A DNA stretch of 64,000 bases, taken from contig NPFB01000028.1 of NCBI GenBank assembly GCA_014084085.1, positions 290,559-354,558 on the forward strand. The letters run 5' to 3'. The notes below the pieces were generated by a model, which saw only the letters and a program-made list of their open reading frames with translations, was not told where the DNA came from and did not search any database. This document shows, piece by piece, positions 38,447-48,519 of this stretch (its first letter is position 1; every line of letters begins with the position of its first letter). This DNA is from Hondaea fermentalgiana. Lineage: Eukaryota; Sar; Bigyra; Thraustochytrida; Thraustochytriidae. Both the position numbers and the translations under genes were made by a program.

Positions 38447-40471
38447 TCATGACAGCTTGCGCCGCTTACTCGTTGCGCGTGAGGAGGAAGACACCGAACC
38501 TTTTTCTTCGTTTCTACGCCGCCACAGCTTCTTGATCCAACTCCGCTCTTTTGAGGGCCGCTTTCCTCTCGTCGCTTGCCCTTTGGTATCTGCCGCGATT
38601 GAATTTTTTCTTTCTGGAGAAGAAGCAGACGATGCGCTGCTGCTGCCCGACTGCTGGCTTCCCTCGTCGACCAACTTTGCAGCTTGTGTCAATGGGCTCT
38701 CGCAACCATCCTTGTCGTCAGATTCGCTGGACGACGACGTCGCGAGAAGAGGTCGCTCTTTCACTCTGTCCTTGCAAGGGCTCTCTGCCGTTGACGTTGC
38801 CAGAAGGGACTTGCCGGTCTCTGACGCAACGTCGCTCTGAGCGTGCGTTTCGCGAGATGGTGATTCGCCGCTTCCTGACGTGCAAAACTCAGTCTGACAA
38901 TGCTTTGTTTCTACGGAAGGAGGACTCGAAACTCCACCCGTCTGCGTACCTTTGGACTCAAACACGGGGTTGTGGTCCGTCTGCAAAGCCTTATCGCATT
39001 TTGCTGGCTGCAATTGCGCTACGAAATCACGAGCAAAGGTTGCCAACTTATTGACCTTTGAGATCCTTGCCGGTGACGACATGCTCTGCCGCTTGCGAGG
39101 CCACGGGATTGGGACTGCAGATTCAGAGATTGGACAAGGCTTGCTCAAGGTAGATAGAGTCCCTTTGAAGGTGCCTTCGTCATTTGAGGCTTGAATGGTA
39201 AAATCGGAGCCTTTAAACGCCCAGGGCTTGCACGCAATATCTTCAAGAACCGCAGAACCGGTCCACACCAGTTCTGGATTCAGGGTGATTTCAAAGTCCC
39301 AAGTTTTTGGTTCTATGGTCGCTCGAGGAACTCCCTGGAAGGGGAGGCGCGTGCAATTCTCAATCTTTTCAACGCCCTCTGGAGGGTTGATCCATCCCCA
39401 TACCCACGTCATGGACTCGTTGTGCCTGCATTCGAATATCCACGCATCACCTCGACTATTGTCCTCAAAATTCTGGACCTCTTCCGAATGTTCGTGTTGT
39501 GAGGCGACCTCACTCTCTCCCTCCTTGACCTGGGCCTGTTGGTTATTTGACGTTTGGCTTGCTCGTGGGGACTGCGTCCCAAGAAAGGGCGCCGCAGAGC
39601 CCCAATGGCCCGCATCCCAGCATTCAGAGTCGTTGCTCCTATGTGACGCGACGGAGCGAGGCGGCGAACTGTTGCTTCTTGAATTATTCAGTGGTTCTGC
39701 AGATGACATGCCGTGCCGTTTCGGAGAAGCAACAATTGACGACGCAGCTGAAATTTCCCTCGGCAGCCGCTCCAAAGAGGCAACATCAGACACGGCTGAA
39801 ATGTTTGTTGGTTTCCATGAACAATCTTTTTTACCTTGATAGGCTGACTCATAAAGTAAGTCGCTCATTTCGCCGTGCAAAAGCTTCTTGTCTTCGGCAA
39901 AGATCGTATTCAAGAACGCGAGCGCGTCGGGAAGTGTGTTATTCTGCTTGTGTGACACGAAAGGAACATCGGAGTCACTGGCTTGGGCAGTCGCACGTAT
40001 CGAGAAGAAGAACGCGGGCTTAATCTCCAGAGGAATGATGCTACCGTGTTTGCGATTTGCAAGGGGTCGGCCCAGGGCAATATCGTCAAAGGCAAGGCAG
40101 CATTCCAGAACTTCCAGCATCGTTCCGGGCTGACATTCCGCCGTGACTAATTCTCGTGGGCCGCCTTTCGATTCAAGAGCAGCTCGTGCCTTGTGTCTGC
40201 CATCCGTCACGACAAGACCCGAGGCGTGAACGCGTAGCACGCGCAAGCTGCGCGAGATTTGGTCCTTCGAATTTCTCTTCAGGTTCTCGGTATCACCGAC
40301 CTTTCCTTCTTCTTCCGCTCTAGAAATGCCTGCCAAGGGGTTTGAGCCGGGCGTGGAGTCGTGGATCTCCGCCTTTACGACCCGACCCTGCACACGGGCC
40401 CTTTGTGCGAGTGCTTGTGACGCGCGGATCCAGCAACGAGTGGCCTCGGTCTCGAGCCATGCCTCGCTCAT
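38447..40471 (-). CDS. protein with possible TPP1/ACD-like OB fold; otherwise disordered
   Basis: A 674-aa protein. Residues about 5-170 resemble the telomerase-recruiting OB fold of TPP1/ACD and yeast Est3: an N-terminal Trp-rich helix (ATRCWIRASQAL), strands with GRVVKAEIHDS, the turn LVVTDGRHKARAAL (TPP1 has a similar SDG-T/K-H turn), then TMLEVLECCLAF and IPLEIKPAFFFSIRAT. The middle is Ser-rich. A short folded block (WIFECRHNESMTWVWGW, about 345-440) precedes a long Ser/Glu-rich tail ending in basic nuclear-localisation-like stretches (KKLWRRR, SKRRKLS). Nuclear telomere function is an inference from weak resemblance. If this is wrong, it is an unassigned OB-like nuclear protein. The start at 40471 is the first ATG. 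Confidence 0.55.
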   Translation of the reverse strand: MSEAWLETEATRCWIRASQALAQRARVQGRVVKAEIHDSTPGSNPLAGISRAEEEGKVGDTENLKRNSKDQISRSLRVLRVHASGLVVTDGRHKARAALESKGGPRELVTAECQPGTMLEVLECCLAFDDIALGRPLANRKHGSIIPLEIKPAFFFSIRATAQASDSDVPFVSHKQNNTLPDALAFLNTIFAEDKKLLHGEMSDLLYESAYQGKKDCSWKPTNISAVSDVASLERLPREISAASSIVASPKRHGMSSAEPLNNSRSNSSPPRSVASHRSNDSECWDAGHWGSAAPFLGTQSPRASQTSNNQQAQVKEGESEVASQHEHSEEVQNFEDNSRGDAWIFECRHNESMTWVWGWINPPEGVEKIENCTRLPFQGVPRATIEPKTWDFEITLNPELVWTGSAVLEDIACKPWAFKGSDFTIQASNDEGTFKGTLSTLSKPCPISESAVPIPWPRKRQSMSSPARISKVNKLATFARDFVAQLQPAKCDKALQTDHNPVFESKGTQTGGVSSPPSVETKHCQTEFCTSGSGESPSRETHAQSDVASETGKSLLATSTAESPCKDRVKERPLLATSSSSESDDKDGCESPLTQAAKLVDEGSQQSGSSSASSASSPERKNSIAADTKGQATRGKRPSKERSWIKKLWRRRNEEKGSVSSSSRATSKRRKLS

Positions 40472-41309
40472 GGCCGCGGTTTTCCTGGTTCACGGATCTT
40501 CGCGGTCGCTGGCCAGCGCGGGCCTAGCGGTCCGCGGCGATGCCACTCGCTGCAATACCGGAATGGCGCAGGGACGAAAAGAGAAGAGAAGATGGAATGG
40601 AACGAGCGCGGTTTGTGCACAGGTCGTTGATCTTTCCTTTACTTGAGGATGCTTGGGCTCGCGGCCCCCAATTGCGAGTCTCGAAAGTTTGAGTGCCTCG
40701 GATCCGTTGAACGCGATCTACCTCACCATCAGTCAGCTCAGCTCAGCTCAGCTCCAGCCGCGAGTTTGCAACTCCAGAACGGACCGCCGAGAGCTACTGC
40801 CGCTCCTTCGACTGGATGAACGTAACTGCGACGGAGGCAGGACCTCTCGCGAGCGGGGACTGACTCGTGGTTGTGCGGAATGGGAAGGGGAAAGGTTGTG
40901 GCAAGTACGACCAAACGTTCACTTAGGTGGAGGGCGCCACAAAAGGCGCTGGGAGGAGGAGGAGTAGGAGGAGGCTTTGCAACCTTGCACACATTACTGC
41001 AAGAAACAAAGGAAAGCAAAGAAGAGCATAGCATAAGGTATTGCTGTCACAGGCGCCAGCGGCGCTGAACAGGAGCAACAACAGGTGCGGCAAACACTGA
41101 GGCGCGCGAACAGCAGCCTTTGGCATTGGCAGCGAGCTTGCAAACGAAAGCTCGCGAGAGGCTAGCTTTGACCATCTGAATGGCGTGACAGCAACAGCGG
41201 AGAAGGAGACGCAGACGTGGACGCAGGCGCAACCGTGGACGCTGACGCTGACGCTGACTTGAACACAAACGCCAGCGTGGCCTTGACCATTTGGGAAAAA
41301 GGCAGGGCC
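40472..41309. promoter_or_regulatory. divergent spacer
   Basis: About 840 bases between divergent genes. It contains an AGCTC run near 40737-40752, GGAGGA repeats near 40955 and, near the receptor start, GACGCTGACGCTGACGCTGAC repeats (about 41237-41257). I see no gene; an in-frame ATG at 41217 would add a low-complexity Asp/Ala stretch to the receptor. Confidence 0.5.
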
Positions 41310-42833
41310 ATGCAATGGAGTCCTCTTCTTCTGACGATTGCCGCCTGCCTCGTGCAGCGCAGCGCAGCGGTACAAAACTCAGGAACCACGCGCGAATCGA
41401 CTTCGTGGGTATTTCTGGAGAAATTCATCTTTTCCGAGGGCATGGGAACCGTCGAGCTCGAGGCAGTATACCCAGCAAGTCTTCCGCTTACTCTGGCCTT
41501 GTATTTTCTAGATTCTGATAGTGGCGACAACGAGGTGGAAACCTGGCGTAGAACCGTAAATGGCCCACTCACGTGCTCCGAAAAGCTCGCTGCCGCTGAT
41601 TATGCGATGCTTTTGAAACAGGACTCGGCTGGCGTGACCCAATATGATGAGCTTGTAATGGAGGGCGAGACCTATGTTCACATGAAATATTATGCAGACT
41701 TTGTGACGCTTCGATCGCGTTTTCTCTTTGCTGCACTCGGTAGCTGCGCTTTTGAGGAGCCATGTGGAGTCTACGGGTGCGACGCCGACCTGGACGTAAC
41801 GTGGGCGTTGAAGTTGCAAAATGGAGATGGTCTATTATCAGGCCTGAATGCAGGCGAGACGGGCATTGCATGTGTCTCGCTCACATTCGCGGCCGTTTAC
41901 GCCTTGTGGACCATTACGTACTTTTTTCCGGTCCTTCGCAAGCTTAGTAGGTTGTGCAAACTTCACACAACAGTTCTCGTCTTATTAGCGTCAATCTGCG
42001 CGCAGTCAGCGTCCCTGCTTCTTGGAGCATTTGCTACGTTTCTGACTGCTCACACGGGAAAGCGAAGTTGGCGATTAGTACTTTTCGCCGACCTCGCTCA
42101 TGTGCTAGCCGATACCCTCACGCTTCTTCTGTGCAACTTGCTTGCCAAGGGATGGACTATTGTGGCGCGCAAGGTGTCGGCGAAAGGTCGTGTGCGACTG
42201 ACTGCATTTGTGGGAGTCTTCTTTTCCGTGTCTGCGCTCTCGACTCTCTATTTCGATCTTTACGTCCCCAAACAGGACCTGGCATATATTTACGACTCCT
42301 GGTCAGGTTTCTTGTTGCTTTTCATGCGCCTGGTTTCATTTTTATGGGTACAAAGGGCAGTCCAGATCACGTTGAGCCGCTACCAGGCCAAGCGACGCTT
42401 TTACGGGAAGTTTAGAGGTCTCGCTGGATTGTGGATGCTGGCTGTGCCTTTCACAGTGGCTGCGTTGCGAGGTGCTCCGCCGTATAAGCGTTGGACCGTC
42501 GTCTTTGGGATTGAAACTCTTGTGATGATGTTCTTTCAATTGGGATTGGCCATGCTCTACAATCCCGACGGGGCCTTTGGCAGCTCATTCCCTTTTCACG
42601 CGACAACGACGCACATGATCATTCCACCAAAGGGTCCTCCTTCAAGTGCAGCACGCGCTGCAAACATGAATCGAGACATTTCGCGTGCAATCGACTTTTC
42701 CATGCTTTTAGCGTGCGACATGATGCGATACCTGGAAGAAATTGACCCTGCAGAAAAACGACTATTGCAACACGACGAGGATCTCCCGGGCTTGCCGCAG
42801 CACAACAATTGGACACCCGTTTGGCAAGCTTGA
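41310..42833 (+). CDS. GPR180/TMEM145-like seven-transmembrane receptor
   Basis: A 507-aa protein. A signal peptide (MQWSPLLLTIAACL, cleavage near residue 20) leads to a ~160-aa extracellular beta-rich domain with paired cysteines (C89, C146, C152, C157), then seven membrane segments (about 184-204, 220-245, 256-283, 297-314, 332-348, 371-386, 395-415) and a cytosolic tail. The LLLCNLLAKGWTI block in the third segment is the signature of the GPR180/TMEM145/intimal-thickness-receptor family. Ligands of these receptors are poorly known. The start at 41310 puts the signal peptide at the N-terminus. Confidence 0.85.
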   Translation: MQWSPLLLTIAACLVQRSAAVQNSGTTRESTSWVFLEKFIFSEGMGTVELEAVYPASLPLTLALYFLDSDSGDNEVETWRRTVNGPLTCSEKLAAADYAMLLKQDSAGVTQYDELVMEGETYVHMKYYADFVTLRSRFLFAALGSCAFEEPCGVYGCDADLDVTWALKLQNGDGLLSGLNAGETGIACVSLTFAAVYALWTITYFFPVLRKLSRLCKLHTTVLVLLASICAQSASLLLGAFATFLTAHTGKRSWRLVLFADLAHVLADTLTLLLCNLLAKGWTIVARKVSAKGRVRLTAFVGVFFSVSALSTLYFDLYVPKQDLAYIYDSWSGFLLLFMRLVSFLWVQRAVQITLSRYQAKRRFYGKFRGLAGLWMLAVPFTVAALRGAPPYKRWTVVFGIETLVMMFFQLGLAMLYNPDGAFGSSFPFHATTTHMIIPPKGPPSSAARAANMNRDISRAIDFSMLLACDMMRYLEEIDPAEKRLLQHDEDLPGLPQHNNWTPVWQA

Positions 42834-42933
42834 AAGTGCCAATGACTCGCTTATGTTGATTACGACACAATAAATACGAGGGAGCCAAGCACCACGGCAA
42901 GCTGTTTGATCAAATCGACATAATATTGTTGAT

Positions 42934-43176
42934 ACATTTGCACTGATTGGTCACACGAACAAGAAGGCTTTCATCGGCAATCCCAATTCGATACTCACGT
43001 TCATCGCGGACATGGGTGAAGCGCTGCGCGGTGGTGTCGCATGTTTTCTCTTCCTGACGAGCGACATTGCAGAGAACAAAAACCTGGAGCATCTTCGTGC
43101 TTGACATGACGAAAGAAAAATGCGCATAAGATTGCAATAATTACACTCGAAGCGAGGAAAGTCAACGTGCACGAGA
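42934..43176 (-). pseudogene. decayed partial duplicate of the neighbouring gene's 3' end
   Basis: This segment repeats the last ~230 bases of the gene at 43234-45534 plus some of its 3' flank, in the same orientation about 280 bases away. On the plus strand TTGGTCAC, ATCGGCAAT, GGTGTCGC, TTGACATGAC and GTGCACGA occur in the same order in both. The copy still reads FVMSSTKMLQ and TTAQRF..VRDEREYR against FVMSNKEMLQ and IAQRFIRVCDENEYH of the parent. It has small insertions and deletions, no start and a changed end, so it is a relic of a local tandem duplication. Confidence 0.8.
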
Positions 43177-43233
43177 CGCTAGGCTTAATTCGAAAGAATC
43201 AAAAACAACTATTCATATATTTGCATTCATTGG

Positions 43234-45534
43234 TCACATGGACAAGAGATCATCGGCAATGTCAAGAAGCTCGTGGTATTCATTTTCGTCGCAGACACGA
43301 ATGAATCGCTGCGCAATTTCAGCAATGGTGTCGCGTGTTTGGTCCTGGCGAACAATGTCAAAGGAGACGTGCGATTGGAGCATCTCCTTGTTTGACATGA
43401 CAAAAACTTCGCGCACAATCTCGAAGCGGCCGCCCTCGGAACGAGGAAACTCACCGTGCACGACGCATTGCAAGACACGATGACCATCGCGCGTGAATTT
43501 GGAGCAGCGATATTTGCAGGGGATTGAAGGCATACCCAAAGGAACAACGTAAGGAATCTCGAACTCATGGTCCTTTCCATCACAACGGAAGAGGAATTCC
43601 GCATTGCTCATAAGCTTCTTGACTCCTTGAATGAGTACCCAGTCTCGTGACATGGTCACGCGGAATCTCGAGAGCATGCTGCGCACGGTCTGGAAGATGA
43701 AAACCGGATACCCATGTGCTTGGAGAATTTTGTGCACGACCTGCGCGTCATCTTCGTCCTGGCCAGTGTTGACCCAGTTTCCACTGACGTCAAAGTCGGG
43801 GTGGGCTGGCTGCTGATTCGGCGGAAAGGACGAGGGGCGCGTCTCGCTGCGTAGACGGCGCAGAAAATTGAGTTTAAAGGCAGCAAATCGCTGCGTAGGT
43901 TCCACTTCGCTCTCCTTGGGTGTAAAAACACCCTCGCTTCGCGGGAGCACGGATGACTCCTTTTCGAGATCGCGCTGGAAGCTTTCCATGGAAATACCGC
44001 GCGACAACAGGTAGCCCTCAATGTGCATTTGGACGACGTCGACGAACTGGCGAAAGAGCCAGGAAAGATTATCCTCGCTCATTTGTATGAGCGCGTTATG
44101 CTGGAAAAAGTCGTCAATGGCCTGCGTAAAGGATTCCTCTTCCTGGAGGTAGGCTGCGAGATCTGCGGCGACACTGCGCACCGGGTTTTCGCGCTTAATG
44201 TGACGATGATGAGCCGAAGGTGACGAGGGCGTGGATGACGATCGGCTCGCAGCACTTCCCTGGCTCTGTTCATTCTCGAGACCGGAAAAGATGTCTCCAT
44301 CGTCCATGAGAGTGTTCATGTCAAAGCCACAAACAATGCCGCCGAGAAGATTGGAGGAAAAGTCTTCGATCGCGCTGTCAGCGGCGCCGACCAAAAGGCC
44401 ACCCTCGCGAATTTGGTCGGGCCCCGCTTCTTCGCCGCCTTGTTGTTTGAACTCGTGAGCTCCGTCTTCTTCCTCGTCCTCTTCTTCGACGATCCGATCG
44501 GGCTTGCCTCGAAAACAGCTGAACTCCATGAGTTTGAGGAGCGCACTCTGCGGGAGCATCGTTTGGCCGTGCGAGATGGATGAGATGCGCCGTCGCATCG
44601 TGGCTCGAAACTCGAGCAGGTCACTCTCACGGCGGTCCAGAGCGTGGACGGTCGGAGAAGAGATGGTGGAATTTGACGGTGACTGCGGATCGGCCGTTTT
44701 CCGCTTGCGTCCCTCCCACAGAGGAGGCGACGCTTCCCGCGGCGGCGAGGACGATGACGCTGACGGCGAGGCCGAGGCGGATATCGACACGGACGCGGAT
44801 GCGGATGCGGGCGCGGGTGCGGGTGCGGGTGCGGATGAGGATGTTGAGACCGCAGCCTCCGCGATCTCCGTGGTCTCTGCAGGCGGTTCACGCGCGGCAG
44901 ACGGAGCGGAGGAGACCGCTGCAGGGGCGGGCTGGAAATTAGCCGTGGGCTTGCGTTGCCTACGACGGCAAAAGATCTGAAAGGAAGGCGAGTCGAAGGA
45001 TCCAACATTTTGCATTGAAACCCCGTCGTCAAGCATTTCAAAGACGTAGGTCCGCATCACATGAAAGTTGTTGCAGGTGTGCTTGTTGCTTGCCCACTGG
45101 TAGTGCCAACCCATGCGTTCGGCGTTGATCACAATTGTGATGCTGCCATCGTAAACGTTGAGACGTCTCGAACCGGCCTTCTCAAAGCCATTCTCATCAA
45201 AGTCGACCTCGCCCTGGTACACGTTGCCTCGCATCCACGGGAGGACGGGGTTCTGCCTGTTCCTCTCTTTCTTGACGGCCTCAGCTTCCGTGAGGATATC
45301 GCCGACCTGGATCTCGGGCGCGTCGACGGCGCCCTCGAACTGGGCCCACACCCGGAGCTGCGCTGGGTCAGCCTTGCAGTGCCTCCCCAGGATTTTCACT
45401 TGCTGCCCACAGAACCCGGACGCGATGTGTTTCGTGGCGTGGCACAGCGGGAAGCATCGCAGGTTCTTGCGGCCCGTCTGCTTGTTGTTGCGCTGGTACT
45501 TGTCCTTGAACGCCGTCACATACTGGAGCTGCAT
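43234..45534 (-). CDS. unrecognised 766-aa protein
   Basis: I do not recognise this protein. The N-terminal part (about 1-195) looks folded, with Cys and His residues (RCFPLCHATKHIASGFC, RHC) that could bind metal and a block GWHYQWASNKHTCNNFHV. A low-complexity Ala/Ser/Pro region follows (about 205-285), encoded by GATGCGG/GGTGCGG repeats near 44790-44840, then an acidic Glu/Asp stretch (about 345-360). The C-terminal third (about 480-766) looks folded and ends with a block present in the decayed duplicate next door. No membrane segment or signal peptide is seen. The start at 45534 lies directly after a GCGA run on the coding strand. Conservation of the last block over the duplicate suggests a real gene. 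Confidence 0.75.
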   Translation of the reverse strand: MQLQYVTAFKDKYQRNNKQTGRKNLRCFPLCHATKHIASGFCGQQVKILGRHCKADPAQLRVWAQFEGAVDAPEIQVGDILTEAEAVKKERNRQNPVLPWMRGNVYQGEVDFDENGFEKAGSRRLNVYDGSITIVINAERMGWHYQWASNKHTCNNFHVMRTYVFEMLDDGVSMQNVGSFDSPSFQIFCRRRQRKPTANFQPAPAAVSSAPSAAREPPAETTEIAEAAVSTSSSAPAPAPAPASASASVSISASASPSASSSSPPREASPPLWEGRKRKTADPQSPSNSTISSPTVHALDRRESDLLEFRATMRRRISSISHGQTMLPQSALLKLMEFSCFRGKPDRIVEEEDEEEDGAHEFKQQGGEEAGPDQIREGGLLVGAADSAIEDFSSNLLGGIVCGFDMNTLMDDGDIFSGLENEQSQGSAASRSSSTPSSPSAHHRHIKRENPVRSVAADLAAYLQEEESFTQAIDDFFQHNALIQMSEDNLSWLFRQFVDVVQMHIEGYLLSRGISMESFQRDLEKESSVLPRSEGVFTPKESEVEPTQRFAAFKLNFLRRLRSETRPSSFPPNQQPAHPDFDVSGNWVNTGQDEDDAQVVHKILQAHGYPVFIFQTVRSMLSRFRVTMSRDWVLIQGVKKLMSNAEFLFRCDGKDHEFEIPYVVPLGMPSIPCKYRCSKFTRDGHRVLQCVVHGEFPRSEGGRFEIVREVFVMSNKEMLQSHVSFDIVRQDQTRDTIAEIAQRFIRVCDENEYHELLDIADDLLSM

Positions 45535-45811
45535 GCTCGCTCGCTCGCCGGGCCCGCTGGCCTTCCCGCTCGCCGGCCGCCGCGCCGCGGCCTACCTGCG
45601 CGAGGCCCGGCCGCCGCGACCGAGCGCGCCAGCGAGCGACCGAGCGAGCGAGCAAGCTAGCTCCGGCACGCGCGCTCGGGCGCCGCCGGACCGTCTCGCC
45701 CCGTCTGTCCGGACCGCGGCTGCGATGCGATGCGATGCGATGCTCGCGATGCCCGCCCGCTCGCGCCAGGGCTGAGCGTGAAGCGCGCCGCAAGCGCCTC
45801 GAGGCCAAGTA
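45535..45811. other. GC-rich leader region up to assembly gap
   Basis: Upstream of the preceding gene. It holds GCGA/CGAG runs at 45537-45551 and 45636-45655 and GATGC units at 45723-45742. No gene supported. Confidence 0.5.
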
Positions 45812-45911
45812 NNNNNNNNNNNNNNNNNNNNNNNNNNNNNNNNNNNNNNNNNNNNNNNNNNNNNNNNNNNNNNNNNNNNNNNNNNNNNNNNNNNNNNNNN
45901 NNNNNNNNNNN
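45812..45911. other. assembly gap, 100 N
   Basis: Exactly 100 unknown bases flanked by GC-rich low-complexity sequence. True size unknown. Confidence 1.
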
Positions 45912-46417
45912 CCAGGAGGCGGTCAACCATACCATGGAGGAGCCGGAGGCGGCGCAGGGGCTCCCGCGCAGCGACGAGCAGGCGCGTCCCGTATGCGCGC
46001 GCCCCCCGCCGCGTGCCGTCGGGAGAAGGCGAGGCGGGGGAACTACGGGACCCGGGGGGGCTTCGCGACGACAAACAAACAAAGAAACAACTTGAAGGGG
46101 TCAGGCAGCGAGCGACCAGTGAGTGGTCACTCGTCACACTCGCGTGTGTCAAGCGGCGGGAGTCAAGGATGTCGCCACGCGGGGCTGCGGAGGCTCGCGC
46201 GAGCGGGGAAAAGGGGAGCGGGGATGACGGCGCGCGGCCACTGCGGACGGTGTCGCTCGCGGATGCCATGACTGACTGGCCTATGTGTGATTGGGTGAGA
46301 GCGTAAAGCTAGCGTTTGGGTTTACCTATGGAAGTTATCTTTCGTCGTGGAAGCTGCCGCCAGCACGGCTGGCGCGGCTGGCGCGGTAGCACACTATCGA
46401 TGTCCACGACCGGTTGT
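45912..46417. other. spacer between gap and P450 array
   Basis: Overlapping Gly/Arg-rich frames run out of the gap on both strands without recognisable content. The last ~130 bases are the 3' flank of the first P450 gene. Confidence 0.45.
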
Positions 46418-47965
46418 TCAGGCAGAGCGGCGTCGAAGCCGTATGTTGGGAAAGGTCGCCGGGACGCGCAGCGTCGAGAATCTGTCCAAAGACACGGGCG
46501 CCGACCGCTCAGTGGGGTCGAGAACGAGCTCATAGCGCTTGAGAAGCTCGCAGACAACCATGCGAATCTCCAGCTCGGCAGCACGGCGACCCAGACAGGA
46601 ATGACCGCCGCTGCCGAAGTTGTCCTTTGTCATGGGTGAATCCATCTTTGCCGCCATGGGGCAGCCTTTGCGGGCGCGGATGTTCTCGCGGAGGAAACGA
46701 TCCGGCTTAAACTGGTCAGCGTCGGCATTGTACGTGACATCGCGACTCGCGTTAAGGGTGTTCATTAGCATCGTTGTGCCGGCCGGAACATGAATGCGCG
46801 AGCTGGGCAGCACGATATCATACGTTAGGGAGCGCATCCCCACGCCGGCGACTGTCGGATAGACACGGGTCGTCTCGCGAATGAAGGCCTCCAGATAGGG
46901 CATTTTCACGCTCTTGCTGTAGGCAGCGTCATGGGCGAGGTTGGACGCGATTTCCTCGTACACCTTTGCTTGCTCTTCGGGATGCCGAGCCAGCGAAATA
47001 AGCATCCACTGCAAGATAACCTTTGTTGTGCCAATCGCTGCGGTGAAGAGCTGCGACATGAGATGTTCGAGCTGCGTGAGCGAAAAGTCTTGCTCATCAC
47101 GCAGATCTTTGAACCAGCAATTGGGCAGATCATCACGCGAAAAGAGCTCCTGGATGGCCGGCGAAGTAACCTCGATGATGCGATTGTACGCGTCGCGAAG
47201 CTTTTGTCGCGAGTCTCGAGGAAGTAAGATGGAGGGTTGGAATTCGATCTGCATGGCGAGATCGAGCGCTGACTTCTCGAGCGAGAGGATTTCCGTCATG
47301 GGGTCCGAACAGTTAGGATCCGTTGTGTGTCTGCTCTTTCCAATAGAAAGACTGCAAAACATGTCAAAAGTGGCGTGCGTCGACCACTTGGCCATATCTG
47401 GACCCTCGTAATGCTCTACTTGGTCGACTGCGTCGCGAGCTGCCGTGTACACCACGCCTTCGTACTTGAAGACCGCATCGGAGTTGATGCCGGGGTGAAG
47501 CATTTTGCGCGTACGTTGCCACTTTTCGCCCTCTGACGTCATGGCGTATGGGAGATTGTCAGCTCCATCGCCAGCCTTTTCGATCCAGAACTCGTCTTGA
47601 GACCGCAGCTTGCTCCCGATTGTCTCGGCGTTCTCGTTTTGATAAATGAAGCGCAGATCTGCATGGTCAAAGATGTGCAGCATGGTCTTTCCTGCAAGTG
47701 TCTTGGTCCGTACAACGCCGTGCTCGCGCCCGTACTTTTCATACATGTACTCCTGGCATCCGTGTACGCCGTACATTGCGACGAGCGGTGTATGAAGGTA
47801 GCCGGGGCCGGGTGCATCGTCGAGAGAGATCACAGGCTTTTCGTCTTGCGTACTGGCAAATGCGGCGCTTGCCGTTGACTTGAGATGATTCCAGGTCCAT
47901 TGTGCGGGCCGACGCGGTGCTGCTTTGCCCAAGAACAGTTTCGCTGACGTGTTGTGCATTCTCAT
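46418..47965 (-). CDS. cytochrome P450, mitochondrial-type, array member 1
   Basis: A 515-aa P450, farthest downstream of four tandem paralogues. The N-terminus (MRMHNTSAKLFLGKAAPRR) is basic without acidic residues, as in a mitochondrial presequence, and lacks the membrane anchor of ER P450s. Expected blocks follow: YEKYGREHGVVR, DLRFIYQNEN, DMFCSLSIGK, NCWFKDLRDEQ, I-helix AAIGTTKVILQW, K-helix ExxR in EAFIRETTRVYP, FKPDRFLRENI and the heme loop FGSGGHSCLGRR (Cys 457). The acidic residue normally before the I-helix Thr is Gly. Substrate unknown. An upstream in-frame extension to 48142 is leader-like, so I start at 47965 (47959 is also possible). Confidence 0.92.
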   Translation of the reverse strand: MRMHNTSAKLFLGKAAPRRPAQWTWNHLKSTASAAFASTQDEKPVISLDDAPGPGYLHTPLVAMYGVHGCQEYMYEKYGREHGVVRTKTLAGKTMLHIFDHADLRFIYQNENAETIGSKLRSQDEFWIEKAGDGADNLPYAMTSEGEKWQRTRKMLHPGINSDAVFKYEGVVYTAARDAVDQVEHYEGPDMAKWSTHATFDMFCSLSIGKSRHTTDPNCSDPMTEILSLEKSALDLAMQIEFQPSILLPRDSRQKLRDAYNRIIEVTSPAIQELFSRDDLPNCWFKDLRDEQDFSLTQLEHLMSQLFTAAIGTTKVILQWMLISLARHPEEQAKVYEEIASNLAHDAAYSKSVKMPYLEAFIRETTRVYPTVAGVGMRSLTYDIVLPSSRIHVPAGTTMLMNTLNASRDVTYNADADQFKPDRFLRENIRARKGCPMAAKMDSPMTKDNFGSGGHSCLGRRAAELEIRMVVCELLKRYELVLDPTERSAPVSLDRFSTLRVPATFPNIRLRRRSA

Positions 47966-48519
47966 CGTCGTCGTCCGGCACGCGCGTGGCTTTCTTTTCT
48001 TTTCTTTCTCCTTTACTGGCGTCCTCTGCTGGTGCTCGATGCTCGCGCAGCCTGGGCCAGTCGCCCACGCGGTGAGCGTGAGGACGAGGGAGGAACGGGG
48101 AAGATTGGAGGTCTGCTTGTTTGGCTGACCGACAAAGTTCAAGGAAGGCGACGTTGATTGTCCGAGGAACTTGGAGGCGGGCCGATTTTTTTTTATGTCA
48201 TATAAAATGATTTGGTTGTCGGTAAAGTCGCAATCACATAGTACACACCTGGCTGCGACGGTTCCCAGCTGCAGGTAGGTGAAGATCTTGAGTCAAGAAA
48301 GATCCGCCAACAGTGGCAGACAGTTGCAGAGGAAATTTTACGGTGCAGGATTGCTTCTTACTGTTAGTTGAATATAAAAGAATCTCAGGCGGGCGTGGCA
48401 GAGAGATAAGAAAAGAAAAGGAAAAGGGAAAGAGAAAGGGAAAGGGATTGGAAATTTGTTCTTTGGGGCAAAAGATTGCTTTTGGCGCGCTTGGCTCTGG
48501 TCTTTCGATTTGCAGTCAG
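47966..48519. other. spacer between P450 genes 1 and 2
   Basis: About 550 bases. It includes an AT-rich part with TATAAAAT near 48201 and ATATAAAAG near 48371, and a purine tract (GAAAAG/GGGAAA) at about 48404-48452. No gene seen. Confidence 0.5.

Noticed and set aside
48067..48142. Extra N-terminal extension of P450 member 1
   Set aside because: The upstream in-frame sequence does not resemble the siblings and would bury the presequence-like N-terminus.
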